DNA from: an uncultured Oscillospiraceae bacterium
GTDB taxonomy: Bacteria; Bacillota; Clostridia; Oscillospirales; Ruminococcaceae
Direction: 5' to 3'
Assembly (NCBI GenBank): GCA_900547015.1
Contig: URFD01000048.1
Location: 1-11,258, forward strand
DNA length: 11,258 nucleotides
Both the position numbers and the translations under genes were made by a program. The stretch's first letter is position 1. Every line of letters starts with the position of its first letter. The notes beneath the pieces were generated by a model. The model was given only the letters and a program-made list of their open reading frames with translations, was not told the origin of the DNA and searched no databases. Positions 1-7,049 of the stretch are shown here, piece by piece.

Positions 1-15
1 TGCGCTTGATTTCAA

Positions 16-1107
16 TTATCGTTTGGAAGTCAGCTCGTTTGCAACATTCAGGGTTCGGCTCGGGAAGGCAAAGCTCAGGCCCTCCTCTTGGACAATCTGC
101 ATGATGCCGTAGTTGACCTGCTCCTTGATGCGCTGGAAATCCGCAAAGCCGGTTGGCCCGGTAAAGAAAACCAGCGAGATTTCCAGACTGCTGTCCTGAA
201 AGCTGTTGAAGCGGACAATGGTGTCATTTGCCAGAATTTCCGGATTGGAGTTGACCATCTCGGTGATGCGGGAAATGCAGCGTTCCAGCTTTTCCTTCGG
301 GGTGTCGTAGGTCAGGCCAATCGAGAAGGAGGCGCGGCGCTTGTGCATTTTGGACCAGTTAGTGATCGGTTTGGAGACCAGCGTAGAGTTCGGCACAACG
401 ACCAGAGAATTCGGGAAGGTGCGGATGCGGGTCGAACGGAAGTTGATGTCCTCTACAACGCCCTCCACATCCGGGGTGGAAATCCAATCGTCCACGGCAA
501 AGGGCTTGTCCAGTAGAATGACCAGACCGCCGAACAGGTTCTGGGCGGTGTCCTGTGCGGCCAGCGCAAAGGTCAAGCCTCCCAGTCCGAGACCGGTGAT
601 GATGGTGGTGACATTCGTTCCGGTTTCACTGAGGATAGCGATGCCGGCGATGATGAGGATAAGCACCTTAATCATCTTCTTGATGAAGGACATCAGCGTC
701 TTGTTCAGGTTGACATCCAGCTGCTCGTCCAGCTTGTCGGACAGGCGGAACAGCGAGCCGGAGGCACAGTCGCACAGACGAATCAGAATCCATGTGACCA
801 CCACGATGATGTTAATGCGGTAGAGCTTGAGCAGGAAGGTCGAGATGCCGGCGCTGGGATTCAGGTTCATCAGCGCAAGATAGATGCCGCTGGCTGCCAG
901 CAGGGTTTTCAGCGGGGTGAGCACAAAGGTCAGGGTCGGGTAGTCTGCAATCTGGCGGTGGTGGTTGAGCAGCTTGTTCATCAGCTTGACGACACCCTTG
1001 GTAACGGGAGATTTACACACCCAGAAAATGACAAAAATCAGGATGGATGCCAGAAGCCGAAACAGAAACAGGTTGCTGGCAATGACATCAGCAATCAGAG
1101 GATACAA
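16..1107 (-). CDS. MscS-family mechanosensitive ion channel
   Basis: Encodes a small-conductance mechanosensitive channel of the MscS family, an inner-membrane pore that opens under membrane tension and releases solutes during hypo-osmotic shock. From the start chosen here the protein is about 363 residues. Hydrophobic segments lie near residues 10-30, 60-83, 90-113 and 146-163. They are followed by the family's Gly/Ala-rich pore helix and beta-domain entry (GLGLGGLTFALAAQDT, then NLFGGLVILLDKPF and a VDDW motif), and then by a soluble alpha/beta C-terminal domain. The longest reading begins at an ATG at 1182, but that ATG has no Shine-Dalgarno and sits at the predicted transcription start. 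Codons 1117-1182 are also atypical (three CGA, one ATA). The TTG at 1107 has AAAGGA ten bases upstream. The in-frame GTG at 1116 lies too close to that site. The family call is secure; the exact start and the physiological trigger are not. Confidence 0.9.
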   Translation of the reverse strand: MYPLIADVIASNLFLFRLLASILIFVIFWVCKSPVTKGVVKLMNKLLNHHRQIADYPTLTFVLTPLKTLLAASGIYLALMNLNPSAGISTFLLKLYRINIIVVVTWILIRLCDCASGSLFRLSDKLDEQLDVNLNKTLMSFIKKMIKVLILIIAGIAILSETGTNVTTIITGLGLGGLTFALAAQDTAQNLFGGLVILLDKPFAVDDWISTPDVEGVVEDINFRSTRIRTFPNSLVVVPNSTLVSKPITNWSKMHKRRASFSIGLTYDTPKEKLERCISRITEMVNSNPEILANDTIVRFNSFQDSSLEISLVFFTGPTGFADFQRIKEQVNYGIMQIVQEEGLSFAFPSRTLNVANELTSKR

Positions 1108-1188
1108 TGCGGTCACGTCCTTTCGGAATTTTATAGAAGGATTCCCTCGCCCAAACGGGAGGAAAGGTCGGGCCGAAGCCATAAAAAA

Positions 1189-1217
1189 AGTGTATCATGT
1201 TTTGGTCTGTTTTGCAA
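1189..1217 (-). promoter_or_regulatory. Candidate sigma-A promoter for the MscS gene
   Basis: Read on the minus strand, a TTGCAA -35 box (1212-1217) is separated by 17 bp from a TACACT -10 box (1189-1194). A TG dinucleotide at the extended -10 position precedes the -10 box. Each hexamer matches consensus at 4 of 6 positions. Predicted initiation is near 1182-1183, which argues against the ATG at 1182 being a normally led start codon. Confidence 0.45.
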
Positions 1218-1241
1218 ATGAAAATTGTGCGGAGCAAACGG

Positions 1242-1271
1242 GAAGCCAGCCGGGGGATTCCGGCTGGCTTC
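1242..1271 (-). terminator. Inverted repeat, likely terminator of the DUF4349 gene
   Basis: A perfect 12-bp inverted repeat (1242-1253 with 1260-1271, six-base loop) begins 25 bases after the stop of the minus-strand DUF4349 gene. The downstream tract on the minus strand is only weakly T-rich (CCGTTTGCTCC), so it is a strong stem but a weak canonical intrinsic terminator. Its position between two minus-strand genes, the second with its own candidate promoter, supports a termination role. Confidence 0.6.
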
Positions 1272-1295
1272 AAACAGAGCGGTCAGACTGGAAGG

Positions 1296-2342
1296 TTACT
1301 TGTCCTGCGGCTCGCTGGAGGCAGGAGGGTCGGTGCGGTCAGAGTCCGCGGTCGGTTTTGCCAGCTTTTTTCTTCGCTCTTTCTTTTCGGCCTGTTCCGG
1401 TTTTTTGCGGCGGCGCACCCTCTTGACAATGAAGAGAACCAACGCTGCGAACAGGGCAATCACAACAAAGATTGGAATATTGACAATCAGGAAGATCATC
1501 AAATCCTCGAGAAAGACGCCGACGCTGTAGAGAGAGTTGGAGAAGCCGTTCTTGATGCGCTCGGTAACGGTGACGGCATTGGTCGGGCTGATTTTGCGGA
1601 CCTCCTGAATATCAATCTCGACGGTGGAATAGTCCACCAGATTGTCATAGCTTCTCAGCTGGGAGGACAGAGCATCCAGCTGCAACCGCACCTCGGACAT
1701 CCGCGCCTCCAGCGCAATCACCGTGTCGATGGATTCTGCCTTTGCCATCAGCTCCAGCAGACGGTCGTATTCGGTTTCCAGCGCGCGCTTGCGTGCCTCG
1801 GTGTCGGCATATTCCAACGAGATATTTTCGCTGGAAAGGTTCTGCCGGGTGATGGTGCCATAGTCTCCCAAATCGCTCAGGAAGTCGTTGAGCTTGTCAG
1901 CAGGGACGCGCAGGGTCAGGGTTGCATATTTTTCCATATAGTTGCCCTGCAAGTCCGAGCCGCCGGAGGTGTAGGAGTTTTCGACAAAGCCGCCCAGCTG
2001 GCTGACCTTTTCGGTGATGCTCGAGATGCTCTGGTCAAATTGCAGGGTTTCCATCCGGATATCAGCGCGCCAGATGAGCTTGAGATTCAGGTTTTCCGGT
2101 ACGCTTGCCTGATTGGCAAGGTCGCTGAAGGAGCCACCGCCGGTGTCAACATTGGCAGCACCTGCCTCTTCCTCTGAGGGGGTTTCGTAAGGTGCGTCGA
2201 TGCGGGCGCTTTCCTTGTAGTTGGCGCTGCCGCTGCCGGTGCTATAGCTGTTGGAGCCGCAGGCGGTCATGCTGACAGCCAGCACGAGGGCAGCCAGCAG
2301 GGCAGTCAGGGTGTGTCGGGTTTTACGAAGCTGTTTTTTCAT
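1296..2342 (-). CDS. DUF4349 domain-containing lipoprotein
   Basis: A 348-residue secreted, membrane-attached protein of the DUF4349 family, whose biochemical role is not established. The N-terminus is a lipoprotein signal: basic KKQLRKTR, a hydrophobic stretch at residues 12-26, and a lipobox-like MTAC with the lipidated cysteine at position 28. A low-complexity Ser/Gly/Glu linker follows to about residue 80. The DUF4349 core spans about 86-310 and begins LKLIWRADIRMET. It includes a charged helical stretch at about 180-232 that looks like a coiled coil, then a transmembrane helix at about 281-307. A strongly basic tail follows (KRVRRRKKPEQAEKKERRKK) and ends in a polar Pro/Ser-rich segment. 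The start at 2342 has AGGAGG seven bases upstream. The open frame continues upstream to 2615, but that part is AT-rich and lacks coding character. The family assignment is from recalled sequence pattern. Confidence 0.88.
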   Translation of the reverse strand: MKKQLRKTRHTLTALLAALVLAVSMTACGSNSYSTGSGSANYKESARIDAPYETPSEEEAGAANVDTGGGSFSDLANQASVPENLNLKLIWRADIRMETLQFDQSISSITEKVSQLGGFVENSYTSGGSDLQGNYMEKYATLTLRVPADKLNDFLSDLGDYGTITRQNLSSENISLEYADTEARKRALETEYDRLLELMAKAESIDTVIALEARMSEVRLQLDALSSQLRSYDNLVDYSTVEIDIQEVRKISPTNAVTVTERIKNGFSNSLYSVGVFLEDLMIFLIVNIPIFVVIALFAALVLFIVKRVRRRKKPEQAEKKERRKKLAKPTADSDRTDPPASSEPQDK

Positions 2343-2435
2343 CTTGCTTCCTCCTTGTATTACAGAATCAGAATAGACGAATCGGGAGCGGGGAGGGTTC
2401 CCCTTTCTGACTTTATAGTGCTGCCAAGGAAAAGA

Positions 2436-2464
2436 ATTCTTGCATTCTCTCTTGATTGTTTCAA
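2436..2464 (-). promoter_or_regulatory. Candidate promoter for the DUF4349 gene
   Basis: On the minus strand a TTGAAA -35 box (2459-2464) lies 17 bp from an AAGAAT -10 box (2436-2441), which has an upstream TG giving an extended -10. This would give a 5' untranslated region of roughly 85 bases. A TATAAA box at 2412-2417 is an alternative -10 without a good -35. The choice between them is uncertain. Confidence 0.35.
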
Positions 2465-2610
2465 AATTTTGGCAAAAACAGCAGAAAACTGCAAAGATAT
2501 TGGAAAAACCTCCAAACCAATCGAAAAACAGGCAAAAACTTGTGAAAAATACCGAAGGACAGGAAAGGAGAAAGCCGTCACCTGCCCTATACAAAGCGGC
2601 GATTTTGCGG

Positions 2611-2616
2611 TACAAT
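2611..2616 (+). promoter_or_regulatory. Candidate -10 box for the malQ-glgP operon
   Basis: TACAAT matches the sigma-A -10 consensus at five of six positions and lies about 75 bases before the malQ start. No convincing -35 hexamer is found at 16-18 bp. The curved A-tract region just upstream could compensate, acting like an UP element or an activator site. I saw no clear cre or MalR operator. Confidence 0.3.
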
Positions 2617-2689
2617 CATCTTAAAATCAGATGAATCCCAATCAGGAGCGCTGTGTGCGCCTGACAGGGACAAAAGGGGAGGAATCCAG

Positions 2690-4234
2690 ATGAAACGAAG
2701 CAGCGGTGTGCTGCTGCACATTACCAGCCTTCCGGGCGAATACGGCATCGGCACATTGGGAAAACAGGCAAGGGAGTTTGCGGATTTTTGCCGCAGAGCG
2801 GGATTGAGCTGGTGGCAGATTCTGCCCATCGGGCCGACCGGCTACGGCAATTCGCCCTATCAGTCCGACTCCACCTTTGCCGGCAACCCGGACCTCATCG
2901 ATTTGGAGGAGCTGATGGAGATGGGTCTGCTCACCCGGGAGGACTGCCGCAGCTGTATTCCCGAAAAGGGTGCAAGGGCAGACCGGGTCTGCTTTGAGAA
3001 ACTCCATGCACAGAAGGCAAAGGTGCTTGAGCTGGCATTTGAGCGGGCACGCAGCTGCGAAATCTGGAAGCAGGTCGAGCAATTTCGTATCAAAGAGAGC
3101 CGCTGGCTGGAGGATGATGCCCTCTACCGTGCGCTCAAAGAGGGGATGCCGCAGCCGTGGCAGCAGTGGGACGAGGAGATTCGTCTGCGCCGACCGCAGG
3201 CGATGGAGCGGTATCGGGCAGAGCTTCGGGAGCGCATCGAGTACCATGTCTTTGTGCAGTACCTGTTCTACAGCCAGTGGGAGCGCCTGAAAACCTACTG
3301 CAACCGCAGGGGTGTGCGCCTGATTGGAGACATTCCCATCTATGTGGCGCAGGACAGCAGCGACACTTGGGCAAATCCGCAGCTGTTTGAATACGATGCG
3401 GACTGTCGGCCGCTTCGGGTGGCGGGGTGTCCGCCCGATTATTTCAGCAAGACCGGACAGCTGTGGGGCAATCCGCTCTATCGCTGGGATGTGATGGAGC
3501 AGGACGGATACCGCTGGTGGGTGGAGCGCATCGCCGCGATGAGCCGCCTGTTCGACCTGACCCGAATCGACCACTTCCGGGGCTTTGCCGGATACTATGC
3601 CATCGATGCCGCTGCCAAGACCGCTGTGGATGGGCGCTGGGAAAAGGGCCCGGGCAGAAAGCTGTTTGACCAAATCGACCGCCGACTGCCGCACACGGCG
3701 CTGATTGCGGAGGATTTGGGATATATCACCAAGGATGTCGAACAGCTGCGGGATGCGTGCGGATTTCCGGGCATGAAGATTTTGCAGTTTGCCTTTTCCG
3801 CCGAGGAGCAGAGCAGCTATCTGCCGCATAACTGCCCCAAACGGGCGGTCATCTATACCGGAACCCACGACAACGACACCAGCCGCGGCTGGGCACAGCA
3901 GTTGGAAGGCAGAGAACGGGAGCTGGCAGGAGCGTATCTGGGTGTGAAAAAGAAGAAACAGTTCGCATGGGGGATGATACGGGCAGCGTGGGACAGCCCC
4001 TGCGAGCTGGCGATTGCACCGATGCAGGATTTTCTGAACCTGCCGGGCAGTGCGCGGATGAACACTCCGGCAACGGTGGGCAACGGCAACTGGTGCTGGA
4101 GGATGCTGCCGGGTGCGGCGGACGATGCGCTGGCAAAAAAAATCCGCCTGCTGAATCAAGCGGCATGGCGGCTGCCGACCTATCAAAAAGGGGTATCGGC
4201 ACGGCTGAAATCACAGACAGGGGAGAGAGTTTAG
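2690..4234 (+). CDS. malQ: 4-alpha-glucanotransferase (amylomaltase, GH77)
   Basis: Cytoplasmic 4-alpha-glucanotransferase, which moves maltosyl or longer units between alpha-1,4-glucans. It releases glucose and turns short maltodextrins into chains long enough for phosphorylase. The protein is 514 residues, normal for bacterial MalQ of the shorter amylomaltase type. GH77 hallmarks in order: GPTGYGNSPYQ at 48-58, GDIPIYVAQDSSD at 213-225, GCPPDYFSKTGQLWGNP at 246-262, RIDHFRG at 292-298 with the predicted nucleophile Asp294, AEDLG at 340-344 with acid/base Glu341, and GTHDND at 391-396 with Asp394 as the third carboxylate. These positions are within a residue of the Thermus enzyme numbering. 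The start at 2690 is supported by AGGGGAGG seven bases upstream. The stop is four bases before glgP, so the two are almost certainly co-transcribed. All catalytic residues are intact. Confidence 0.97.
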   Translation: MKRSSGVLLHITSLPGEYGIGTLGKQAREFADFCRRAGLSWWQILPIGPTGYGNSPYQSDSTFAGNPDLIDLEELMEMGLLTREDCRSCIPEKGARADRVCFEKLHAQKAKVLELAFERARSCEIWKQVEQFRIKESRWLEDDALYRALKEGMPQPWQQWDEEIRLRRPQAMERYRAELRERIEYHVFVQYLFYSQWERLKTYCNRRGVRLIGDIPIYVAQDSSDTWANPQLFEYDADCRPLRVAGCPPDYFSKTGQLWGNPLYRWDVMEQDGYRWWVERIAAMSRLFDLTRIDHFRGFAGYYAIDAAAKTAVDGRWEKGPGRKLFDQIDRRLPHTALIAEDLGYITKDVEQLRDACGFPGMKILQFAFSAEEQSSYLPHNCPKRAVIYTGTHDNDTSRGWAQQLEGRERELAGAYLGVKKKKQFAWGMIRAAWDSPCELAIAPMQDFLNLPGSARMNTPATVGNGNWCWRMLPGAADDALAKKIRLLNQAAWRLPTYQKGVSARLKSQTGERV

Positions 4235-4238
4235 ACAG

Positions 4239-6512
4239 ATGGAAGAATATTTGCAGCAATATTTGCAGGAAACCTTTCAGACCACATTGGACAGCTGCAC
4301 CGACGTACAGCTGTATCAGGCACTGCTGGGCAAAATCAGCGAGCATACCGCCCAGCTGCCGCAGTCCAATCGGGGCGGAAAAAAGCTGTACTACCTTTCG
4401 GCGGAGTTTTTAATCGGCAAGCTGCTGAGCAACAACCTGCTGAATCTGGGTCTGTACGAGCAGACCGACGACCTGCTGCGCCGTCACGGAAGGTCGCTTG
4501 CACAGCTGGAACAAGCGGAGCCGGAGCCTGCGCTGGGCAACGGAGGACTGGGACGGCTGGCAGCCTGCTTCTTGGATTCAATTGCAACGCTGGGATTAAA
4601 CGGCGAGGGTGTCGGACTGTGCTATCACTTTGGGCTGTTTCGGCAGAGGTTTGAGCAGAACAGCCAGCACGAATACCCCGACCGCTGGATGGACAGCGAG
4701 AGCTGGCTGCGCCGCACCGACACCGTTTTTCCGGTTTGCTTTGGCAGTACCGAGGTCAAAGCACGGCTGTATGAGCTGGATGTCACCGGCTATCATGCCA
4801 AGACCCGCAGCTGTCTGAGGCTGTTTGATTTGGAGGGGGTGGACGAAGGGCTGGTGCAGGACGGCATCCACTTTGACAAGGAGGACATTCGGCACAATCT
4901 GACCCTGTTCCTCTACCCGGACGACAGCGATGAGGCGGGCAGACTGCTGCGAATCTACCAGCAGTATTTTCTGGTCAGCGCTGCCGCCAAGCTGATTTTG
5001 CAGGAAACCAAGGCGCGCGGCTATCGACCAGAGCAGTTGGCTCAGGCGGCGGTCATCCAAATCAACGACACCCACCCGACCATGGTGATTCCCGAGCTGA
5101 TTCGCCTGCTGATGGAGGAGGGGCTGGAACTGGATGAAGCAGTGAGAATCGTTTCGCAGACCTGCGCCTACACCAACCACACCATCCTTGCCGAAGCGCT
5201 GGAAACTTGGCCGCTGGAATATCTGGAACAGGCAGTTCCGCAGCTGGTGCCGATTATCGAGCATCTGGACAAGCGCGCCAAGGCCCTGAGCCACGACCCC
5301 AAAACCGCCATCATCGACCGGGACCATCGGGTTCACATGGCGCACATCGACATCCATTATGGATTTTCCATCAACGGGGTGGCGCAGCTGCACACCGAAA
5401 TCCTCGAAAAGAGCGAGCTGTCCGCCTTTTATGAGCAGTATCCCGAACGCTTCCACAACGAGACCAACGGCATTACCTTCCGCCGCTGGCTGATGTTGTG
5501 CAATCCGCGGCTCTCCGAGCTGATTACCGAGCTGATTGGAGAGGGCTGGAAGCAGGATGCCACCCGGCTGGAACAGCTGACCGCCTTTGTGCAGGACGAT
5601 GCGGTGATCGACCGCCTGCTGGACATCAAGCAGGAGAACAAGCGGAAGCTTCGGGAGGAGCTGCTTCGGACCAGCGGTATTACCCTCGACCTCAATTCAG
5701 TCTACGACATTCAAATCAAGCGTCTCCACGAGTACAAGCGCCAGCAGATGAACGCTCTGTACGCCATCTGGAAATATTTTGAAATCTGCTCGGGACGCCT
5801 GCCCAAGCGCCCGATTACCATGATTTTCGGGGCGAAGGCGGCTCCGGCTTACACCATCGCCAAGGACATCATTCACCTCATTCTCTGCTTGCAGCAGCTG
5901 TTTGACTCCGACCCGAGGGTGTCCCCGTACCTGAAAATCGTGATGGTGGAAAACTACAATGTCAGTCTGGCAGAACAGCTGATTCCGGCGTGCGACATCT
6001 CCGAGCAGATTTCGCTGGCATCCCGAGAAGCCAGCGGCACCGGCAACATGAAGCTGATGCTCAACGGCGCAGTGACGCTGGGCACGATGGACGGGGCAAA
6101 TGTGGAGATTTTTGACCGGGTCGGCAAGGACAACATCTACATCTTTGGGGCATCCAGCAAGGAGGTTCTCGACCTGTATCGAACCGACGGCTACTGCTCC
6201 GCACAAATTTATGACAGCCAGCCGGAGGTCGAGCGTCTGGTCGATTTCATCATCGACAAAAAGCTGATTCGGCTGGGCGACCCTCTGCCGTTGTGCCGCC
6301 TGTACAAGGAGCTGGTGGGCAAGGACTGGTTTATGACCCTGTTAGACTTGCAGGAATATATCCGGGTCAAGGAGCAGATGCTCGAGGACTTTGAGGACCG
6401 CCGCGCGTGGGGCCGTAAAATGCTGTACAACATCGCCAAGGCTGGATATTTTTCCGCAGACCGCACCATCGCCCAGTACAATCGGGACATCTGGCATCTG
6501 GAGGAAGCATAG
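4239..6512 (+). CDS. glgP: Glycogen/maltodextrin phosphorylase (GT35)
   Basis: Pyridoxal-phosphate-dependent alpha-glucan phosphorylase, which cleaves terminal alpha-1,4-linked glucose with phosphate to give glucose-1-phosphate. The 757-residue protein is at the compact end of the family (E. coli GlgP and MalP are nearer 800). Visible family blocks are ALGNGGLGRLAACFLDS at 98-114, INDTHPTMVIPEL at 275-287, YTNHTILAEALE at 311-322, NETNGITFRRWL at 407-418, IKRLHEYKRQQMNAL at 493-507, and the PLP site EASGTGNMKLMLNG at 597-610, where Lys605 should carry the cofactor as a Schiff base. It lies 4 nt after malQ. The best Shine-Dalgarno (AGGGGAG, 4219-4225) is inside the malQ 3' end with a long 13-base spacer, so translational coupling is plausible. 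Sequence alone cannot say whether glycogen or imported maltodextrin is the main substrate; pairing with malQ favours maltodextrin or glycogen breakdown. Confidence 0.97.
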   Translation: MEEYLQQYLQETFQTTLDSCTDVQLYQALLGKISEHTAQLPQSNRGGKKLYYLSAEFLIGKLLSNNLLNLGLYEQTDDLLRRHGRSLAQLEQAEPEPALGNGGLGRLAACFLDSIATLGLNGEGVGLCYHFGLFRQRFEQNSQHEYPDRWMDSESWLRRTDTVFPVCFGSTEVKARLYELDVTGYHAKTRSCLRLFDLEGVDEGLVQDGIHFDKEDIRHNLTLFLYPDDSDEAGRLLRIYQQYFLVSAAAKLILQETKARGYRPEQLAQAAVIQINDTHPTMVIPELIRLLMEEGLELDEAVRIVSQTCAYTNHTILAEALETWPLEYLEQAVPQLVPIIEHLDKRAKALSHDPKTAIIDRDHRVHMAHIDIHYGFSINGVAQLHTEILEKSELSAFYEQYPERFHNETNGITFRRWLMLCNPRLSELITELIGEGWKQDATRLEQLTAFVQDDAVIDRLLDIKQENKRKLREELLRTSGITLDLNSVYDIQIKRLHEYKRQQMNALYAIWKYFEICSGRLPKRPITMIFGAKAAPAYTIAKDIIHLILCLQQLFDSDPRVSPYLKIVMVENYNVSLAEQLIPACDISEQISLASREASGTGNMKLMLNGAVTLGTMDGANVEIFDRVGKDNIYIFGASSKEVLDLYRTDGYCSAQIYDSQPEVERLVDFIIDKKLIRLGDPLPLCRLYKELVGKDWFMTLLDLQEYIRVKEQMLEDFEDRRAWGRKMLYNIAKAGYFSADRTIAQYNRDIWHLEEA

Positions 6513-6567
6513 CGCTATCGGAAGTTTCGATAAGAAAGAATGACACGATTGCAAAAAACAATCATCT

Positions 6568-6598
6568 GCCGCCGGGGTCCCCTCTTGACTCCGGCGGC
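6568..6598 (+). terminator. GC-rich stem-loop after glgP, possible terminator
   Basis: A 12-bp stem (6568-6579 with 6587-6598, one G-T wobble, seven-base loop) stands 55 bases after the glgP stop. An A-run precedes it and TGCTTTATG follows, so the U-tract is short. It probably ends the malQ-glgP transcript, but the -35 of the next gene's candidate promoter lies in its loop and right arm, so it could also act as an operator. Confidence 0.5.
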
Positions 6599-6614
6599 TG
6601 CTTTATGCCACAAT
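6585..6614 (+). promoter_or_regulatory. Candidate promoter for the DUF3343 gene
   Basis: TTGACT (6585-6590) is separated by 18 bp from CACAAT (6609-6614), with a TG giving an extended -10 (TGCCACAAT). The context CCCTCTTGAC around the -35 is the same as that of the promoter at 7021, which supports this as a real promoter element. Confidence 0.4.
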
Positions 6615-6650
6615 GAGGAGTGGTATCAAAGAATTTTGGGAGGAAAAAGA

Positions 6651-6926
6651 ATGGCAGAGAATCTTTACTACGCGATGTCTTTTTACAATACGACCGACAC
6701 CATGCAGACCGAGAAGAAGGCAAAGGAGCAATTTGCAATCCGCATCATGCCGACCCCGCGCGCCAGCTCCACCAGCTGTGGTCTGGCGATTCGCTTTGAG
6801 GGGCAGGACGAGCAGGCTTATCTGGAATTTGCACGCAGCCAGACCGTTCCGCTCGGACTGTACTGCATCCAGACTCCGGAAGAGGGAGAAGCACAGGCAA
6901 GAGAAATTTTTGTCCGCCGTCCCTAG
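6651..6926 (+). CDS. DUF3343 (putative Se/S carrier-like) small protein
   Basis: A 91-residue soluble protein resembling the DUF3343 family, described in domain databases as putative selenium/sulfur carrier-like. The diagnostic part is an N-terminal strand-helix block (YYAMSFYNTTDTMQTEKKAK), then IRIMPTPRASSTSCGLAIRF. The conserved Cys43 of the SCGLA motif would be the carrier residue, and a second cysteine (Cys72) lies in GLYCIQ. Length is typical of the family. The ATG at 6651 is preceded by GGGAGG with a seven-base spacer. The frame stays open upstream to 6540, but that part covers the stem-loop and promoter and has no ribosome binding site. No selenium or cysteine-desulfurase genes are nearby, so the physiological partner is unknown. 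The carrier function is a family-level suggestion only. Confidence 0.8.
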   Translation: MAENLYYAMSFYNTTDTMQTEKKAKEQFAIRIMPTPRASSTSCGLAIRFEGQDEQAYLEFARSQTVPLGLYCIQTPEEGEAQAREIFVRRP

Positions 6927-6938
6927 ACAGTTTGCCTG

Positions 6939-6960
6939 ATGACAGAAACACCTCTGTCAT
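6939..6960 (+). terminator. Weak stem-loop after the DUF3343 gene
   Basis: ATGACAGA and TCTGTCAT form a perfect 8-bp stem with a six-base loop, starting 13 bases after the DUF3343 stop. No immediate T-run follows on either strand; the T-rich stretch begins about 25 bases later. It may be a weak or factor-assisted terminator, an mRNA 3'-end stabiliser, or an operator for the promoter downstream. Confidence 0.35.
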
Positions 6961-7020
6961 AGTGCAATAGGAGGATGGAGGAGCTCGTTTCTTTTTTGTG
7001 ATTTTCTCTAAATCCCCCTC

Positions 7021-7049
7021 TTGACATCGTCGGGAGATAGGAGTATACT
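7021..7049 (+). promoter_or_regulatory. Strong sigma-A promoter of the ABC exporter leader
   Basis: Perfect TTGACA -35 (7021-7026), 17-bp spacer, and TATACT -10 (7044-7049, five of six). This is the best promoter in the window. Predicted initiation is near 7056, giving a leader of about 410 bases before the first exporter gene. Confidence 0.85.

Larger units (their letters stand above)
2343..2689. other. Divergent intergenic region with phased A-tracts
   Basis: No gene is supported in this 347-bp gap between the divergent DUF4349 and malQ genes. It is clearly more AT-rich than its surroundings. From 2463 to 2549 it carries nine runs of three to five A on the plus strand. Their centres fall near 2464, 2476, 2486, 2494, 2506, 2515, 2526, 2536 and 2547, a mean spacing of about 10.3 bp. 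A-tracts in helical phase are known to bend DNA. The region also holds candidate promoters for both flanking genes and a small bulged stem-loop (2642-2651 with 2657-2664) just before the malQ ribosome binding site. Confidence 0.6.

Noticed and set aside
1197..2177. A 326-codon plus-strand frame across the DUF4349 gene
   Set aside because: It overlaps the well-supported minus-strand lipoprotein gene with its signal sequence and AGGAGG site. The plus-strand product has no supporting start signal or domain.
2343..2615. Upstream extension of the DUF4349 reading frame
   Set aside because: It would bury the lipoprotein signal peptide inside the protein. The segment is AT-rich, contains the phased A-tracts and promoter candidates, and the internal ATG at 2342 has a much better Shine-Dalgarno.
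2642..2664. Riboswitch in the malQ 5' untranslated region
   Set aside because: Only one short stem with a two-base bulge is visible, and the predicted leader is about 65 bases, too small for a known riboswitch. It may still affect translation slightly.
2642..4186. A 514-codon open frame antisense to malQ
   Set aside because: It mirrors malQ and exists because third-position GC bias removes stops on the opposite strand. The translation is Pro/His/Arg-rich low-quality sequence with no domain, and malQ has intact catalytic motifs and a strong ribosome binding site.
6516..6532. Small inverted repeat just after the glgP stop
   Set aside because: Only five strong base pairs (TATCG/CGATA) and no T-run. 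The GC-rich stem at 6568-6598 is a better terminator candidate.
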